Assembly (NCBI GenBank): GCA_016720585.1
Contig: JADKKH010000001.1
Coordinates: 558,001 to 622,000, forward strand
Length of the DNA stretch: 64,000 bases
Source of the DNA: Chitinophagaceae bacterium
Lineage (GTDB): Bacteria; Bacteroidota; Bacteroidia; Chitinophagales; Chitinophagaceae
Direction of reading: 5' to 3'
The stretch's first letter is position 1. Each line of letters opens with the position of its first letter. Under the pieces are notes generated by a model. That model had not been told where the DNA came from. It ran no database searches and saw only the letters and a program-made list of their open reading frames with translations. Positions 25,292 to 34,209 of this stretch are shown piece by piece. A program made the position numbers and the translations under genes.

Positions 25292-26977
25292 ATGCAATTT
25301 AAAAAAACCCTTGTAAGACTGCTGCTAATTCTTTTTCCCCTGGCCGGAGCCGCCCAAACTACCTATCTGCCTCAGGGTGATAAATCAAACATTTTACTGG
25401 AACGGCTGGAAATCAAAGCAGGAAAGGACTCTATTCTGAACTTTTCCAAAACAAAGCCTTTCAGCCGTAAACAGGCCTATTTGGGTGTCAGCAGTTTTGT
25501 GCAGCGGTTTGGAGTCAAGTCGCTTTCAAAAACAGATGCCTATAATCTCAACAGCTTTTACAGGAATAACCTGGAATGGCTCCCGGTTGCCGAACAGGCT
25601 CTGTTTAAGAGCAAGAAACCGATAGCCAAAAGTTTTTATAAAACACCGGCCACTCTATATGAAGTGCATGTAAAAGATTTTGACCTGGCCATCAACCCGG
25701 TCATTCAATATGCCCTTTCAAAAGAAAATAACAACAGCGAAAAACTTTTTCTGAGCACCAGAGGATTAACCCTACGGGGACGGATCGCCCAAAAAATCGG
25801 GTTCAATATTTATATTACCGACAACCAGGAGCGCGATCCGGCTTATGTACAGCAATGGGTAACTTCTCATAAGGCGGTTCCCGGTGCAGGATTATACAAA
25901 GCATTTAAAGGAACCGGTTTCGATTATTTTGACGCCCGGGGTTATTTTACATTCAATGTTACCAAATACATTGATGTGGCTTTTGGGTACGATAAAAACA
26001 CAATCGGCAATGGCTATCGCAGTTTATACTTAAGTGACTTCAGCAACAACATGCTTTTTTTAAAATTAAATACCCGTATATGGAAATTTAATTACCAGAA
26101 TCTTTTTATGGAATTGCATCCGACTGAATCGGTGTTGGCAAACCGGCTTCTTCCCAAAAAGTATGCAGTGATGCACCACCTCGATATAAATGTAACCCGG
26201 CGATTGAATATCGGTTTGTTTGAAGGGGTCATGTTTGGCAGAAAGGACCGGTTTGAATTTGGCTACCTGAATCCTGTTATCTTTTACCGTTCCATTGAAT
26301 TGCAAAACGGAAGTTTTGACAACTCGGTGGCCGGGGTTGACTATAAACTCAATATAAAAAAACAGTTCCAGGTATACGGACAATTCCTCCTCGACGATAT
26401 CAACATTGCTGAAATTAGAAAAGGCAGTGGTTATTGGGCCAACAAATGGGGTATTCAATTTGGTGGAAAGTATATCGATGCTTTTGGTATCAGCAACCTT
26501 GATCTGCAGGTAGAAATAAACCGGGTTCGCCCTTTTGTGTATTCTCATTATGATTCCACAGCCAATTACGCACATTATAATCAACCGCTGGCACACCCGC
26601 TGGGAGCCAATTTCCAGGAGTTCATCGCCATCGCCCGGTATCAGCCGGCACCTCGTTGGCTGGTGGTTGCAAAAGCCATTGCCTGGAAACAGGGATTGGA
26701 TCTGCCGGGTGATAGTTATGGCGCCAATATTTTTCTTCCCAACAGTTCGGTCTACCGTATCAGGGATTATGGTTATAAAATTGGTGATGGCCGGCAGAGC
26801 AAAGGATTCTATTTATCCCTGTTAGCATCGTATGAGATACGGGAGAATGTTTTTGTGGACCTGTCCCTGGTAAAACGAAAACTCGATATCACTACCGCAC
26901 CGCTGGTAACAACTGATGCCACGATTATTTCCGGCGGGTTCCGGATAAATATCGGCAGAAGAGATTTTGATTTTTAG
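25292..26977 (+). CDS. Outer-membrane beta-barrel protein, RemB/Wzi-like
   Basis: 561 residues with a signal peptide (1-21, ending GAAQ). The rest is rich in alternating aromatic and polar beta-strands and ends with FRINIGRRDFDF, a typical outer-membrane closing strand. Segments such as YFDARGYFTFNVTKYIDVAFGYDK, GYRSLYLSDF and HPLGANFQEF resemble Bacteroidota capsule-assembly Wzi-like barrels, including the gliding accessory protein RemB. A role in surface polysaccharide or motility is inferred from that resemblance only. It is divergent from pyrC with only 31 bases between start codons, so its promoter must overlap pyrC coding DNA or be very compact. Confidence 0.75.
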   Translation: MQFKKTLVRLLLILFPLAGAAQTTYLPQGDKSNILLERLEIKAGKDSILNFSKTKPFSRKQAYLGVSSFVQRFGVKSLSKTDAYNLNSFYRNNLEWLPVAEQALFKSKKPIAKSFYKTPATLYEVHVKDFDLAINPVIQYALSKENNNSEKLFLSTRGLTLRGRIAQKIGFNIYITDNQERDPAYVQQWVTSHKAVPGAGLYKAFKGTGFDYFDARGYFTFNVTKYIDVAFGYDKNTIGNGYRSLYLSDFSNNMLFLKLNTRIWKFNYQNLFMELHPTESVLANRLLPKKYAVMHHLDINVTRRLNIGLFEGVMFGRKDRFEFGYLNPVIFYRSIELQNGSFDNSVAGVDYKLNIKKQFQVYGQFLLDDINIAEIRKGSGYWANKWGIQFGGKYIDAFGISNLDLQVEINRVRPFVYSHYDSTANYAHYNQPLAHPLGANFQEFIAIARYQPAPRWLVVAKAIAWKQGLDLPGDSYGANIFLPNSSVYRIRDYGYKIGDGRQSKGFYLSLLASYEIRENVFVDLSLVKRKLDITTAPLVTTDATIISGGFRINIGRRDFDF

Positions 26978-27061
26978 TACAAAAAATGACCGGGTTGATT
27001 TTGAATTGCAGATTCCGGGCAATATCATCAAAAACCGGCTATTTGTATTGAAGTCCTTATG

Positions 27062-28489
27062 CTATCGGGATCGTGTTTGATATAATTTATACTCCGTAGT
27101 CTGAAGTTCTATTTTTGTATAATTCTTTAAAATGCTATCCGGAAGGTTTTCATTTTTTATTATTAAATAGGCTCTTTTATTTGCCAGGTTTGAATCCAGG
27201 CTTACATTTTTAAATCGGGCAAAATAGCCCTGTAAACTCCAATCCCACCATAAATCCGGAACAACATTGATCGTACTTCCATACGAAATTTTAGAAAGGA
27301 TCAAATGAGTATCCTGGATCTTATTTTTATCTCTCCCGATATGGTTTGCAAAATACAGGCAGAGTATTACCCCGATGAAAAATAATCCATAACCGGTAAA
27401 TTTGAAAAGCAAAAATTTTTTCGAACGATAATTTATAGTATCCAAAAAAAATGCTGCCAGGGGGTATAAAAGTATGGCGGCACCGATTGCAAAAAACGGG
27501 AAAGCGGTCAGAATATAAATACCGCTTTGTTTCATACTGATCATTACAGGCAGAACACCCGCCAGGCCCAGTAAAATAAATACCCCGGCCTTTTTATAAT
27601 AGCTTTTTAATGTGGTAAAAGGGAATTTTTTTCGCCATCCTGCGCCTATAAAAAGCAGGCTTAATCCAATCACCGGGATTAATTCCATTAATAGTTTTTT
27701 TACAATAAAAAAACGGGAATTAACAGCTACGATATTTTTCAAACTATAAAGTACCTGGTTATTAATATATTTATTAAGGCTCAATCTGGCTTCCGGGGAA
27801 AGTATAATGAGCGTTACCAGGGGTAATACTGTAAACAGAAATATTCCAATACTATCTGTCAGCATTTCCCGAAATGATTTTTGCCGGGACAAAAGCCACC
27901 AAAAAAACGGGAATGTCCAGGGGAAAAATGCCACAAATCCTTTGGTTAGAAACCCAAGGGCCAGCATCGATCCGGAAAGAAGAACATAAAAAAAGCGGTT
28001 ACTTTTCTGGCTTTTCAGATAAAACAAAACGGACAGTGAAGTAAATATCATCATCGTGTTTTCCAGCACATTATTCTTACAAGCCCAGGAAACAAGTGGA
28101 ATTGAAAACCAGCAGAGTAATGGTAGCCAACCATGCCGGTATCCCAGAGTTTTCCAGATATTAAGCAGGATACAGCCGGTTATTACGTACGTTGTTATAG
28201 AATAAATTTTATCAACATAACTGCTGTCTCCGAAAAGCGTAATAAATAAACTTTGCAGACCGAATGCTAAAGGCGGATGTTCATTGAATTGTGTAAAGGT
28301 GGTTGCTGTAAATTGACGGTTCCAGAATGTACCTATGCCATGTGCTAAATTGTTTGAGATGGTGGAATAAAATAATCCGTCAATAAACATGCCTTCCGAT
28401 AATATTTCCGGGCTTATCAGTATTAAAAAAGCGCCTATGACAAAGAGGTAAAAGGGAAGTGTTTTGGAAGATTTAGCATTTAGGCTCAT
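27062..28489 (-). CDS. GT39-type membrane glycosyltransferase (ArnT/PMT-like)
   Basis: 475 residues with around ten membrane segments. The first periplasmic loop has the acidic GMFIDGLFYS and the typical NEHPPLAF motif of polyprenyl-phosphate-sugar-dependent GT-C enzymes (ArnT, dolichyl-phosphate-mannose protein mannosyltransferases); KGFVAFFPW also fits the PMT_2 family. It should transfer a sugar from a lipid carrier to lipid A, a glycan or a protein in the periplasm; the acceptor is unknown. The C-terminal ~90 residues form a soluble beta-rich end. Flanked by gaps without clear signals (28490-28681: nothing recognised). Confidence 0.85.
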   Translation of the reverse strand: MSLNAKSSKTLPFYLFVIGAFLILISPEILSEGMFIDGLFYSTISNNLAHGIGTFWNRQFTATTFTQFNEHPPLAFGLQSLFITLFGDSSYVDKIYSITTYVITGCILLNIWKTLGYRHGWLPLLCWFSIPLVSWACKNNVLENTMMIFTSLSVLFYLKSQKSNRFFYVLLSGSMLALGFLTKGFVAFFPWTFPFFWWLLSRQKSFREMLTDSIGIFLFTVLPLVTLIILSPEARLSLNKYINNQVLYSLKNIVAVNSRFFIVKKLLMELIPVIGLSLLFIGAGWRKKFPFTTLKSYYKKAGVFILLGLAGVLPVMISMKQSGIYILTAFPFFAIGAAILLYPLAAFFLDTINYRSKKFLLFKFTGYGLFFIGVILCLYFANHIGRDKNKIQDTHLILSKISYGSTINVVPDLWWDWSLQGYFARFKNVSLDSNLANKRAYLIIKNENLPDSILKNYTKIELQTTEYKLYQTRSR

Positions 28490-28681
28490 GCTTATGGGTT
28501 TGTTTCTGCTGCCAAAGGTTTTCAGACCAGCACCCGGCTGACAGAATCTGGATTTTTTACAAAAGAATTATCAAATAGATAAACCCTTCTTTTTTCTCCC
28601 GGAACTTGCCGGATTTTCAATATTAAAACTTCAGTAAGGTATTATTCTTAGATGAATATACGACATCCGGAACAAGTTTAA

Positions 28682-29428
28682 TTATCCTTCCAGGTGTATG
28701 CTGAACACAATCATTCTTGATTGCATTTTATCGAAGACGCTGGAAAATTTTAAGTTTTGATCCCGGGCATGGATATTAGGAAGACCGTTGCTGATTTTTA
28801 TTTCCGGCGAAAAAATAAAACTTTCAAAAAAGAAATTGAAGCCAATTCCGAATTCGGGGCCGTAATCAAATTTTCCAATTTTAACCTGGTCATCCACTCT
28901 TTTCTTCCGGGCGTTCGAAGCCATGTCAATATCCGCTTTAAATCCCGCCAGTGTGTATACCCTGAAATTGCCGATCCGGTCACTCTGGAATTTTATCTGA
29001 AAAGGAAAGGACATGGTAACAGATTCCACTTTTTTAGTTACTTCCGTCAGGCCATCTAAATCCGGGAACCTGAGTTTGTAAAAAAGATTTCTTTCAATAA
29101 ACATCAGTTGGGGATTGAACCGGAGTTGAAACCGGTTGGATAGCCTGGTCGTAACATGAAGTCCCAGTGAAAAACCACCCGAATTCACCGGCTCTGCTAC
29201 ATAAATACTATCGCTCTGTAAAAACAGCGGATCCAACTCTGTGTGAAAGCGGGCCGAACTGAAACCCAGCGTAATGCCAAAATAAAAGGGTTTATCATCC
29301 TGGTCCGTTTTATTCATTTCCACGCGGCTGAATTGTGCCATGGATGCATGGCATAGCAACAGCAAACCAGTAAACAAGCCTGATCCGTTTATTCTTATAA
29401 AGGTTTTCTTCCGGAGTAAATGCAACAT
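28682..29428 (-). CDS. porT: PorT/SprT family outer-membrane protein of type IX secretion
   Basis: 248 residues, signal peptide near 1-31 (LLLLCHASMAQ), then an eight-strand-type barrel (PFYFGITLGFSSARFHTEL, LQLRFNPQLMFIER, FRVYTLAGFKADIDM, GPEFGIGFNFF). Length, the start FYFGITLGFSSARFH and the position directly after ubiE are characteristic of PorT, a T9SS component required for export of sorting-domain proteins across the outer membrane. It overlaps the 3' end of ubiE by 34 bases. Two probable T9SS cargo proteins are encoded elsewhere in this window. Confidence 0.85.
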   Translation of the reverse strand: MLHLLRKKTFIRINGSGLFTGLLLLCHASMAQFSRVEMNKTDQDDKPFYFGITLGFSSARFHTELDPLFLQSDSIYVAEPVNSGGFSLGLHVTTRLSNRFQLRFNPQLMFIERNLFYKLRFPDLDGLTEVTKKVESVTMSFPFQIKFQSDRIGNFRVYTLAGFKADIDMASNARKKRVDDQVKIGKFDYGPEFGIGFNFFFESFIFSPEIKISNGLPNIHARDQNLKFSSVFDKMQSRMIVFSIHLEG

Positions 29429-30147
29429 ATTCCTAAGCTTAGTGGGGTATATTCCGTTTCCGAATACCCCGCTTTTTTTAAAATGTCAGTAAATAATTGG
29501 CGATCCGGAAAAGCATTGGCCGACTCATTCAAATATTGGTATGCTTCTTTGTTTTGTTTGAACCAACGGGCTACCTGGGGTGCTACCATACCCATGTACA
29601 GGTTATATAAACTTTTAACAACTTTACGGCGGGGTTTAGAAAATTCCAGAACGATCAAACGACCGCCTGGTTTTAATACCCGCCACATTTCTGTCAGACC
29701 GTTTTCCAGGTTTTCAAAGTTCCGTACTCCAAATGCCACCATTACCGCATCAAACGTATTTTCTGCAAAATTTATTGTTTCTGAATCCCCGCTTTGTAAG
29801 TGGATATATTCGCCAAGTCCTTCTTTTTCAATCTTTTTTCTTCCTAATTCCAGCATTCCTTCTGATATATCAATACCTGTAATGCTGCAGGAATCGAGCA
29901 TCCGGCATGCCAGGATAGCCATATCAGCTGTACCAGTAGCCACATCCAGTATACGACGGGGCCTGTCCTTTTTTAAAAGGCGGATGGCTTTTTTCCGCCA
30001 GCCAATATCTGTTCGGGCAGAAAGAAAACGGTTCATCACATCATATTTACCAGCTAGTTTATCGAACATATATGCCACCTGTTCTTTCTTGGTCTTTTCA
30101 GAATTTTTGAAGGGAGTTATATGGTCGTGGGGCAGTAATTGGGACAT
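29395..30147 (-). CDS. ubiE: Demethylmenaquinone methyltransferase UbiE/MenG
   Basis: 250 residues from the ATG at 30147 (MSQLLPHDHITPF); a TTG three codons upstream is less likely. It methylates demethylmenaquinone to menaquinone with SAM, the last step in making the quinone used in this phylum. Motifs: KKEQVAYMFDKLAGKYDVMNRF, ILDVATGTADMA (SAM loop), GIDISEGML, VMVAFGVRNFEN and LIVLEFSKP. Translationally coupled to porT through a 34-base overlap. A 7-nt repeat array lies just upstream of its start. Confidence 0.96.
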   Translation of the reverse strand: MSQLLPHDHITPFKNSEKTKKEQVAYMFDKLAGKYDVMNRFLSARTDIGWRKKAIRLLKKDRPRRILDVATGTADMAILACRMLDSCSITGIDISEGMLELGRKKIEKEGLGEYIHLQSGDSETINFAENTFDAVMVAFGVRNFENLENGLTEMWRVLKPGGRLIVLEFSKPRRKVVKSLYNLYMGMVAPQVARWFKQNKEAYQYLNESANAFPDRQLFTDILKKAGYSETEYTPLSLGICCIYSGRKPL

Positions 30148-30167
30148 GGGGTGCAAATGTAAAACAA

Positions 30168-30202
30168 GTTTGTAGTTTATTGTTTGTTGTTTATGGTTTT
30201 AG
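30168..30202. repeat. 7-nt repeat array between ubiE and engB
   Basis: Five phased units: GTTTGTA, GTTTATT, GTTTGTT, GTTTATG, GTTTTAG. It occupies the short divergent gap between ubiE and engB, so it lies in the promoter or leader region of one or both genes. Confidence 0.75.
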
Positions 30203-30241
30203 AGGATTTAAGCAAATAGTTTCGGGCTAACTTGCAGTTTA

Positions 30242-30859
30242 ATGAATATTGTATCGGCTAAATATATTATCAGCAGCCCTGGCTATAAGGATTGTCCCCC
30301 CCCGGATAAACCGGAATATGCATTTATTGGTCGCAGTAATGTGGGCAAATCCTCCCTGATAAATATGCTTACTAATAAGAAATTGCTGGCAAAAATCTCT
30401 GCCACCCCGGGGAAAACACAATTGATCAATCATTTTGAAATTATTTCTTCCGATAAAAAGAAATGGTTCATGGCCGATCTTCCGGGATATGGCTATGCGA
30501 CCGTTTCACAAAAAGCAAGAAATAACTGGGGTAACATGATTGAATCGTACATCCGGAAAAGGGAAAATCTCGTTTGTTTATTCTTGCTGATTGACAGCCG
30601 GCACGAACCCCAGGCTATCGACCTGGAATTTATCAATCAATTGGGGGAATGGGAGGTCCCTTTTGTTCTCGTTTTTACGAAAAGTGATAAAAATAAGACC
30701 GGGGCAACTGTCCGGAATGTCGAAGCCTTCCTTGGGGCATTATCTCAAAACTGGGAAGAACCACCGCCTTATTTTATAACTTCTGCCACAAAAAGCACAG
30801 GAAGAACATTGCTGCTTGACTATATAGCCGGGTTAAACAAGAGTTTTTCAATACTTTAA
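30242..30859 (+). CDS. engB: Ribosome-biogenesis GTP-binding protein EngB/YsxC
   Basis: 205 residues, a typical EngB GTPase needed for assembly of the 50S ribosomal subunit. GTPase motifs in order: G1 GRSNVGKSSL, G2 region TPGKTQ, G3 DLPGYGYA, G4 TKSDK, G5 SATKSTG. Start chosen at 30242 (MNIVSAKYIISSPG), giving the usual N-terminus. A hairpin ATACCCC-TTTT-GGGGTAT at 30863-30880 follows the stop and may act as a weak terminator, although no T-run follows it. Confidence 0.96.
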   Translation: MNIVSAKYIISSPGYKDCPPPDKPEYAFIGRSNVGKSSLINMLTNKKLLAKISATPGKTQLINHFEIISSDKKKWFMADLPGYGYATVSQKARNNWGNMIESYIRKRENLVCLFLLIDSRHEPQAIDLEFINQLGEWEVPFVLVFTKSDKNKTGATVRNVEAFLGALSQNWEEPPPYFITSATKSTGRTLLLDYIAGLNKSFSIL

Positions 30860-30862
30860 AAA

Positions 30863-30880
30863 ATACCCCTTTTGGGGTAT
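30863..30880 (+). terminator. Hairpin after engB
   Basis: ATACCCC and GGGGTAT pair over 7 bp with a TTTT loop, 4 bases after the stop. There is no following T-run, so terminator activity is doubtful. Confidence 0.4.
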
Positions 30881-30929
30881 GCATCTTTCATAATAAAATT
30901 CTAACTTGCGGGCAATCAGGAACCTTTAT

Positions 30930-31148
30930 ATGAAAAGAATCTTATCCGAACGTAATATTGTGGTTGTATTATTTGTGATGGTACTCATCAGTTTTTCCCT
31001 TGCACAGGAAGATACCAGAAAGATGGAAAGAATGTACATGGGTATCAATGCCGGAGCGGGTTCCCACAGATTCCTGGTACACCAGCCCGGAATAAAAATG
31101 CAAAATTCAAATACGAACGATTTTCTTCCAGTTGCTTCTGCTGAATAA
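30930..31148 (+). CDS. Small exported protein, possibly a truncated beta-barrel
   Basis: 72 residues from the ATG at 30930. A signal peptide (to LAQ, about residue 25) is followed by RMYMGINAGAGSHRF, which looks like the first strand and turn of an outer-membrane beta-barrel. The frame stops about 30 residues later, and no continuation in another frame is evident in 31149-31297. It may be a decayed barrel gene or a genuine small exported protein; I do not recognise it. The 149 bases downstream hold nothing else I can identify. Confidence 0.4.
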   Translation: MKRILSERNIVVVLFVMVLISFSLAQEDTRKMERMYMGINAGAGSHRFLVHQPGIKMQNSNTNDFLPVASAE

Positions 31149-31297
31149 GACTTTAATACTCCTTTTTTTGTTGCTTTATCTTTCCCCTTAAAGAGTTTGC
31201 CAATTGGGAATATTTCCGGTGTAATGCAATTATTATATATTCTTTGGATTCTATTCCTCTCCGTAAAAACCGGACAACCCTGAAACTGGCAGATTGA

Positions 31298-31771
31298 TTA
31301 ATTCACCACTTTGTTGGCACAACTACTGCTGGCGAATGCCTCCGGTTTGGCTTTAAATGCAAAGCCCATTCCCAGGATATAACCCATGGCTTCCTTCAAT
31401 GCATCATTGCTTTTGAAATGCGGGTTTGTATTGATGTCAGCGTGAACTTCCATGTCTACATTATACAGGGTAAACAGGTTGCAGAGTTCATAGGCAATCT
31501 CAATACTCTTGGCCACTTCCATAAGCATTCTTTCTTTGATGGTGTATTGCTGGCGGGTCTTATCATTGTGAATAAACATAAAGCCTCCATGCCCTTCCCG
31601 GAGGAATACTATTACAGTAGCAAATTCAGTTTCCTGGCCTTTTACCTGTGAGTCGGTGCCGATGCAAACCTTTAAACGATATCCATTATTGGTTTCCCGT
31701 TTAATAGTATTTTCAACGGCTTCCAATATAGGAAGTTCAATCGGGTCGCCATTAAATTTTCTCCAGCGCAT
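31298..31771 (-). CDS. YkuK/DUF458 family protein (RNase H-like fold)
   Basis: 157 residues matching the YkuK family: MRWRKFNGDPIELPI, CIGTDSQVKG (acidic catalytic-like Asp), EFATVIVFL, EVHADINTNP. The fold is predicted RNase H-like; the biochemical role is unknown. The start codon directly abuts the T-tract of the terminator of the upstream protease gene (31772-31808). The gene therefore depends on read-through or on initiation inside the hairpin region. The C-terminus (FASSSCANKVVN) is the family's usual end. Confidence 0.85.
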   Translation of the reverse strand: MRWRKFNGDPIELPILEAVENTIKRETNNGYRLKVCIGTDSQVKGQETEFATVIVFLREGHGGFMFIHNDKTRQQYTIKERMLMEVAKSIEIAYELCNLFTLYNVDMEVHADINTNPHFKSNDALKEAMGYILGMGFAFKAKPEAFASSSCANKVVN

Positions 31772-31808
31772 AAAAAAAGAGGTTTTCCCAAGATACAGGA
31801 AAACCTCT
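31772..31808 (-). terminator. Terminator of the metalloprotease gene, abutting the YkuK start codon
   Basis: On the - strand AGAGGTTTTCC and GGAAAACCTCT form a perfect 11-bp stem with a 9-nt loop (31778-31808), followed by seven T (31778-31772), and then immediately the ATG of the YkuK-type gene (31771-31769). Confidence 0.85.
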
Positions 31809-31861
31809 GATTAACAATAGGGGGTACGGATTATTGTTCTGCAATCAGAACTGAAAAATTT

Positions 31862-33457
31862 TTATTGCCGCACCAATTTTTCCAACCACTGCCCGGTTCC
31901 GTTTGTAAACCGAACGACATACATGCCTCCGGGTAAATTAGTGGAAGAGATGATATTGGATCCATTGGCGAGTTTGCCATGTAAAAGAGTTTTGCCGTTA
32001 AAATCAACAACCGAATAATCATATACACCGTTACTGGATACTTCAAAAGAACTTGCACTAATGAGGTTGCTGATTAATTTGGGTCCCGGGGTTGTTCCGG
32101 TTTTACGCATCGTTACAATATTGGAATAATACTGGTGGCCATTGTCGAAGGTAACATTCAGGCGATACTGGACAGTACCACTGATATTCGGCCTGTATTC
32201 AAAAGCACGGGCACTGATATCAGACTGGGTGACCGGGCTGAAGTTTCTGCCATCAGTTGATACTTCAAGTATTTGTTGGGCCACCAATTCATCAGCATCA
32301 ATGATCCAGCTGAGCTGATGCCGGTCGCCAGATAACTGACCATGCAATTCCAATCGTCTTAAGGGTAAGGTACTGGTGCTCCAATTTCCCTGGAGGGCGA
32401 AAGAACCAAGACTTGCATAATTTGGTGCATAGATATTTCCTTTTCCTTCTACCCGTAAATAGTAAACCCCCGGATTCAGGACGGTATCAATTACTGAATT
32501 TAACAAGGTCCCCGGATTAAAAATATTCAATTGTGTTTGTGAGCTATTGAATAATGTAACCTGTAAATCCAGGTCTGAGCCTGCATTTCCATTACCTACA
32601 TTATAAGGAACGGCTGTTAACTGAAAGCGACCGGCAGCAGGTTGGGTGAATTTTAACATGTCCTGGTCGGTATTCTGTTCAACAATTCCGCTGATATTAA
32701 ATTGGTTATTTGAAAAAGGCACATTGGTAGCACCGGCAAAAGTGGAAGCATGATCATCTGTACGGTATGTAAAACCATTGCCGGTTGTAATGATACTGAG
32801 ATCACTTTGTAAATTGTTGCAACCATAGGGATTGGGACCGTTATTCCATAAAGTAAGGTTCTGATAATACCCGGCTCCCATAATGGGTGCCCAGCCTATT
32901 TCACCGGTTCCCTGTCCATAATTATAGTCAGAAGTTTTTACACAACTTGTATTATAGGTTGCCTGATGAAATAAACCCAATGTATGACCGGCTTCATGCG
33001 CAGCGGCTTCGGAGATATATTTTGTATTATAATTCAGGAGGGCAGAAAATACAAAACAGGGCGTGTCATCACCCCAGGTAAAAGAGTAAACAAAAGCGAC
33101 ACCACCGGCTGAACCATACCACTCCGAGGTAACGGTAATGATCACCCTCATGCGTCTTGCGACCGGGGCCGCCAGGTACTTCGTGGAGTCGGTTGTTATA
33201 TTAACGTTGAACGGGCGGTAATCTTCCGCCACCCGGTTAAAGGCTTCGGTAATTTGCGTGTTATTCAAACCCGAAGCGGCACAATAAATGGGACCGGAAT
33301 AGTTCCAGCTGGTACCATTTACCGTATGCCCATCGAAATCAAGGAATATCACTGCTGATGCAGATGGATTACTGCTGAGCAGGGGTACCTGTGCAGTTGT
33401 GGTCAATGTGCTGATCAGGAACAGCAGAATAAGACCAGGTCGGAATTGGTTTTTCAT
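31862..33457 (-). CDS. T9SS-exported metzincin-type zinc metalloprotease
   Basis: 531 residues. Signal peptide 1-22 (ending TTAQ). The catalytic domain carries HEAGHTLGLFH, the HExxHxxGxxH metzincin zinc motif, with preceding ITVTSEWYGSAGGVAFV and a downstream Met-turn candidate (APIMGAGYY). The middle (~250-340) is a pre-peptidase-type beta domain (ADQDM, RFQLTAVPYNVG, YYLRVEG). The final ~70 residues (SASSFEVSSNG, YSVVDFNGKTLLHG, LPGGMYVVRF, EKLVRQ) form a type-A T9SS sorting domain, so the enzyme should be secreted or surface-attached. The small exported protein encoded 78 bases upstream on the same strand may be a partner. Confidence 0.92.
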   Translation of the reverse strand: MKNQFRPGLILLFLISTLTTTAQVPLLSSNPSASAVIFLDFDGHTVNGTSWNYSGPIYCAASGLNNTQITEAFNRVAEDYRPFNVNITTDSTKYLAAPVARRMRVIITVTSEWYGSAGGVAFVYSFTWGDDTPCFVFSALLNYNTKYISEAAAHEAGHTLGLFHQATYNTSCVKTSDYNYGQGTGEIGWAPIMGAGYYQNLTLWNNGPNPYGCNNLQSDLSIITTGNGFTYRTDDHASTFAGATNVPFSNNQFNISGIVEQNTDQDMLKFTQPAAGRFQLTAVPYNVGNGNAGSDLDLQVTLFNSSQTQLNIFNPGTLLNSVIDTVLNPGVYYLRVEGKGNIYAPNYASLGSFALQGNWSTSTLPLRRLELHGQLSGDRHQLSWIIDADELVAQQILEVSTDGRNFSPVTQSDISARAFEYRPNISGTVQYRLNVTFDNGHQYYSNIVTMRKTGTTPGPKLISNLISASSFEVSSNGVYDYSVVDFNGKTLLHGKLANGSNIISSTNLPGGMYVVRFTNGTGQWLEKLVRQ

Positions 33458-33535
33458 ACAAGGCGGATTTTAAATGTTTTTCAATAGGTACTAAAGGATA
33501 GGGATAGGATATAAAAACGGGTCGATTATTATTTT

Positions 33536-34012
33536 TTATTCATTTACGAGGTCATAAAAATTTTTTTTCACCAGTGAATAATTGCCATTTTTATTTTGCA
33601 GTTCATACAAATCACCATGCTGCAGGCTTAGTATTCTGCCTCTGTACATTGTTGTGCCATCTTCGCCGGTAATTTTGGAAATCGTAAAACGGGCACCATT
33701 AAAATTGGTAGAACGGATTACGACACTTTGGATACTGTTTCCGTATTTGCTGGCAGCAGAAACTACTTCTCCTTCAAAATGTAAGGGGCCGGTTGCCGAT
33801 AAGCTAAGGGAGACTGCCAGGCCGGGCTGTCCATTAATTAAGCCGTTGAGGTTATCCAAGCTTACCGGGATATTGTCCGGCAGTCCCTGAAAAAGTTTGG
33901 GTTTGTTCAAATCGGGCTCATTAACCGGGATGGGGTTATTGTTTTGTGCTGTAGCGCAAAGGCTGTAAAGCATAATGCATACGCAAATTGCGGAGGTACG
34001 AAAGTTTTTCAT
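33536..34012 (-). CDS. Small exported protein upstream of the metalloprotease
   Basis: 158 residues with a signal peptide (1-22, ending ATAQ). The mature part contains LPDNIPVSLDNLNGLI, LSLSATGPLHFEGEVVSA and FTISKITGEDGTTMYRGRIL, a predicted beta-rich domain with no catalytic motif. No family recognised. Its position just upstream of, and co-directional with, the secreted metzincin suggests a propeptide-like inhibitor, chaperone or co-secreted partner; this is inference from context only. Confidence 0.65.
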   Translation of the reverse strand: MKNFRTSAICVCIMLYSLCATAQNNNPIPVNEPDLNKPKLFQGLPDNIPVSLDNLNGLINGQPGLAVSLSLSATGPLHFEGEVVSAASKYGNSIQSVVIRSTNFNGARFTISKITGEDGTTMYRGRILSLQHGDLYELQNKNGNYSLVKKNFYDLVNE

Positions 34013-34209
34013 TTGAACTTTTTTTAAGTCAATAGGATATTGTTCAGCAACCTGGATTTCTGGTTGCAGTTCTCAGTGGGGTACGGTACTACAAGATTTG
34101 TGAAAGTTTTGAAAACATCCAAACGATGAACGGTCCTATTAAAAAAAATTGAGCACTAGTACCCGAAGCAAATAGTAGAACTCCGATGAGCTGCCTGTTT
34201 ATTTACGAA

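Noticed and set aside
29420..30175. Long + strand frame opposite ubiE
   Set aside because: Lies antisense to a well conserved gene and has no family features, signal or context; a shadow frame.
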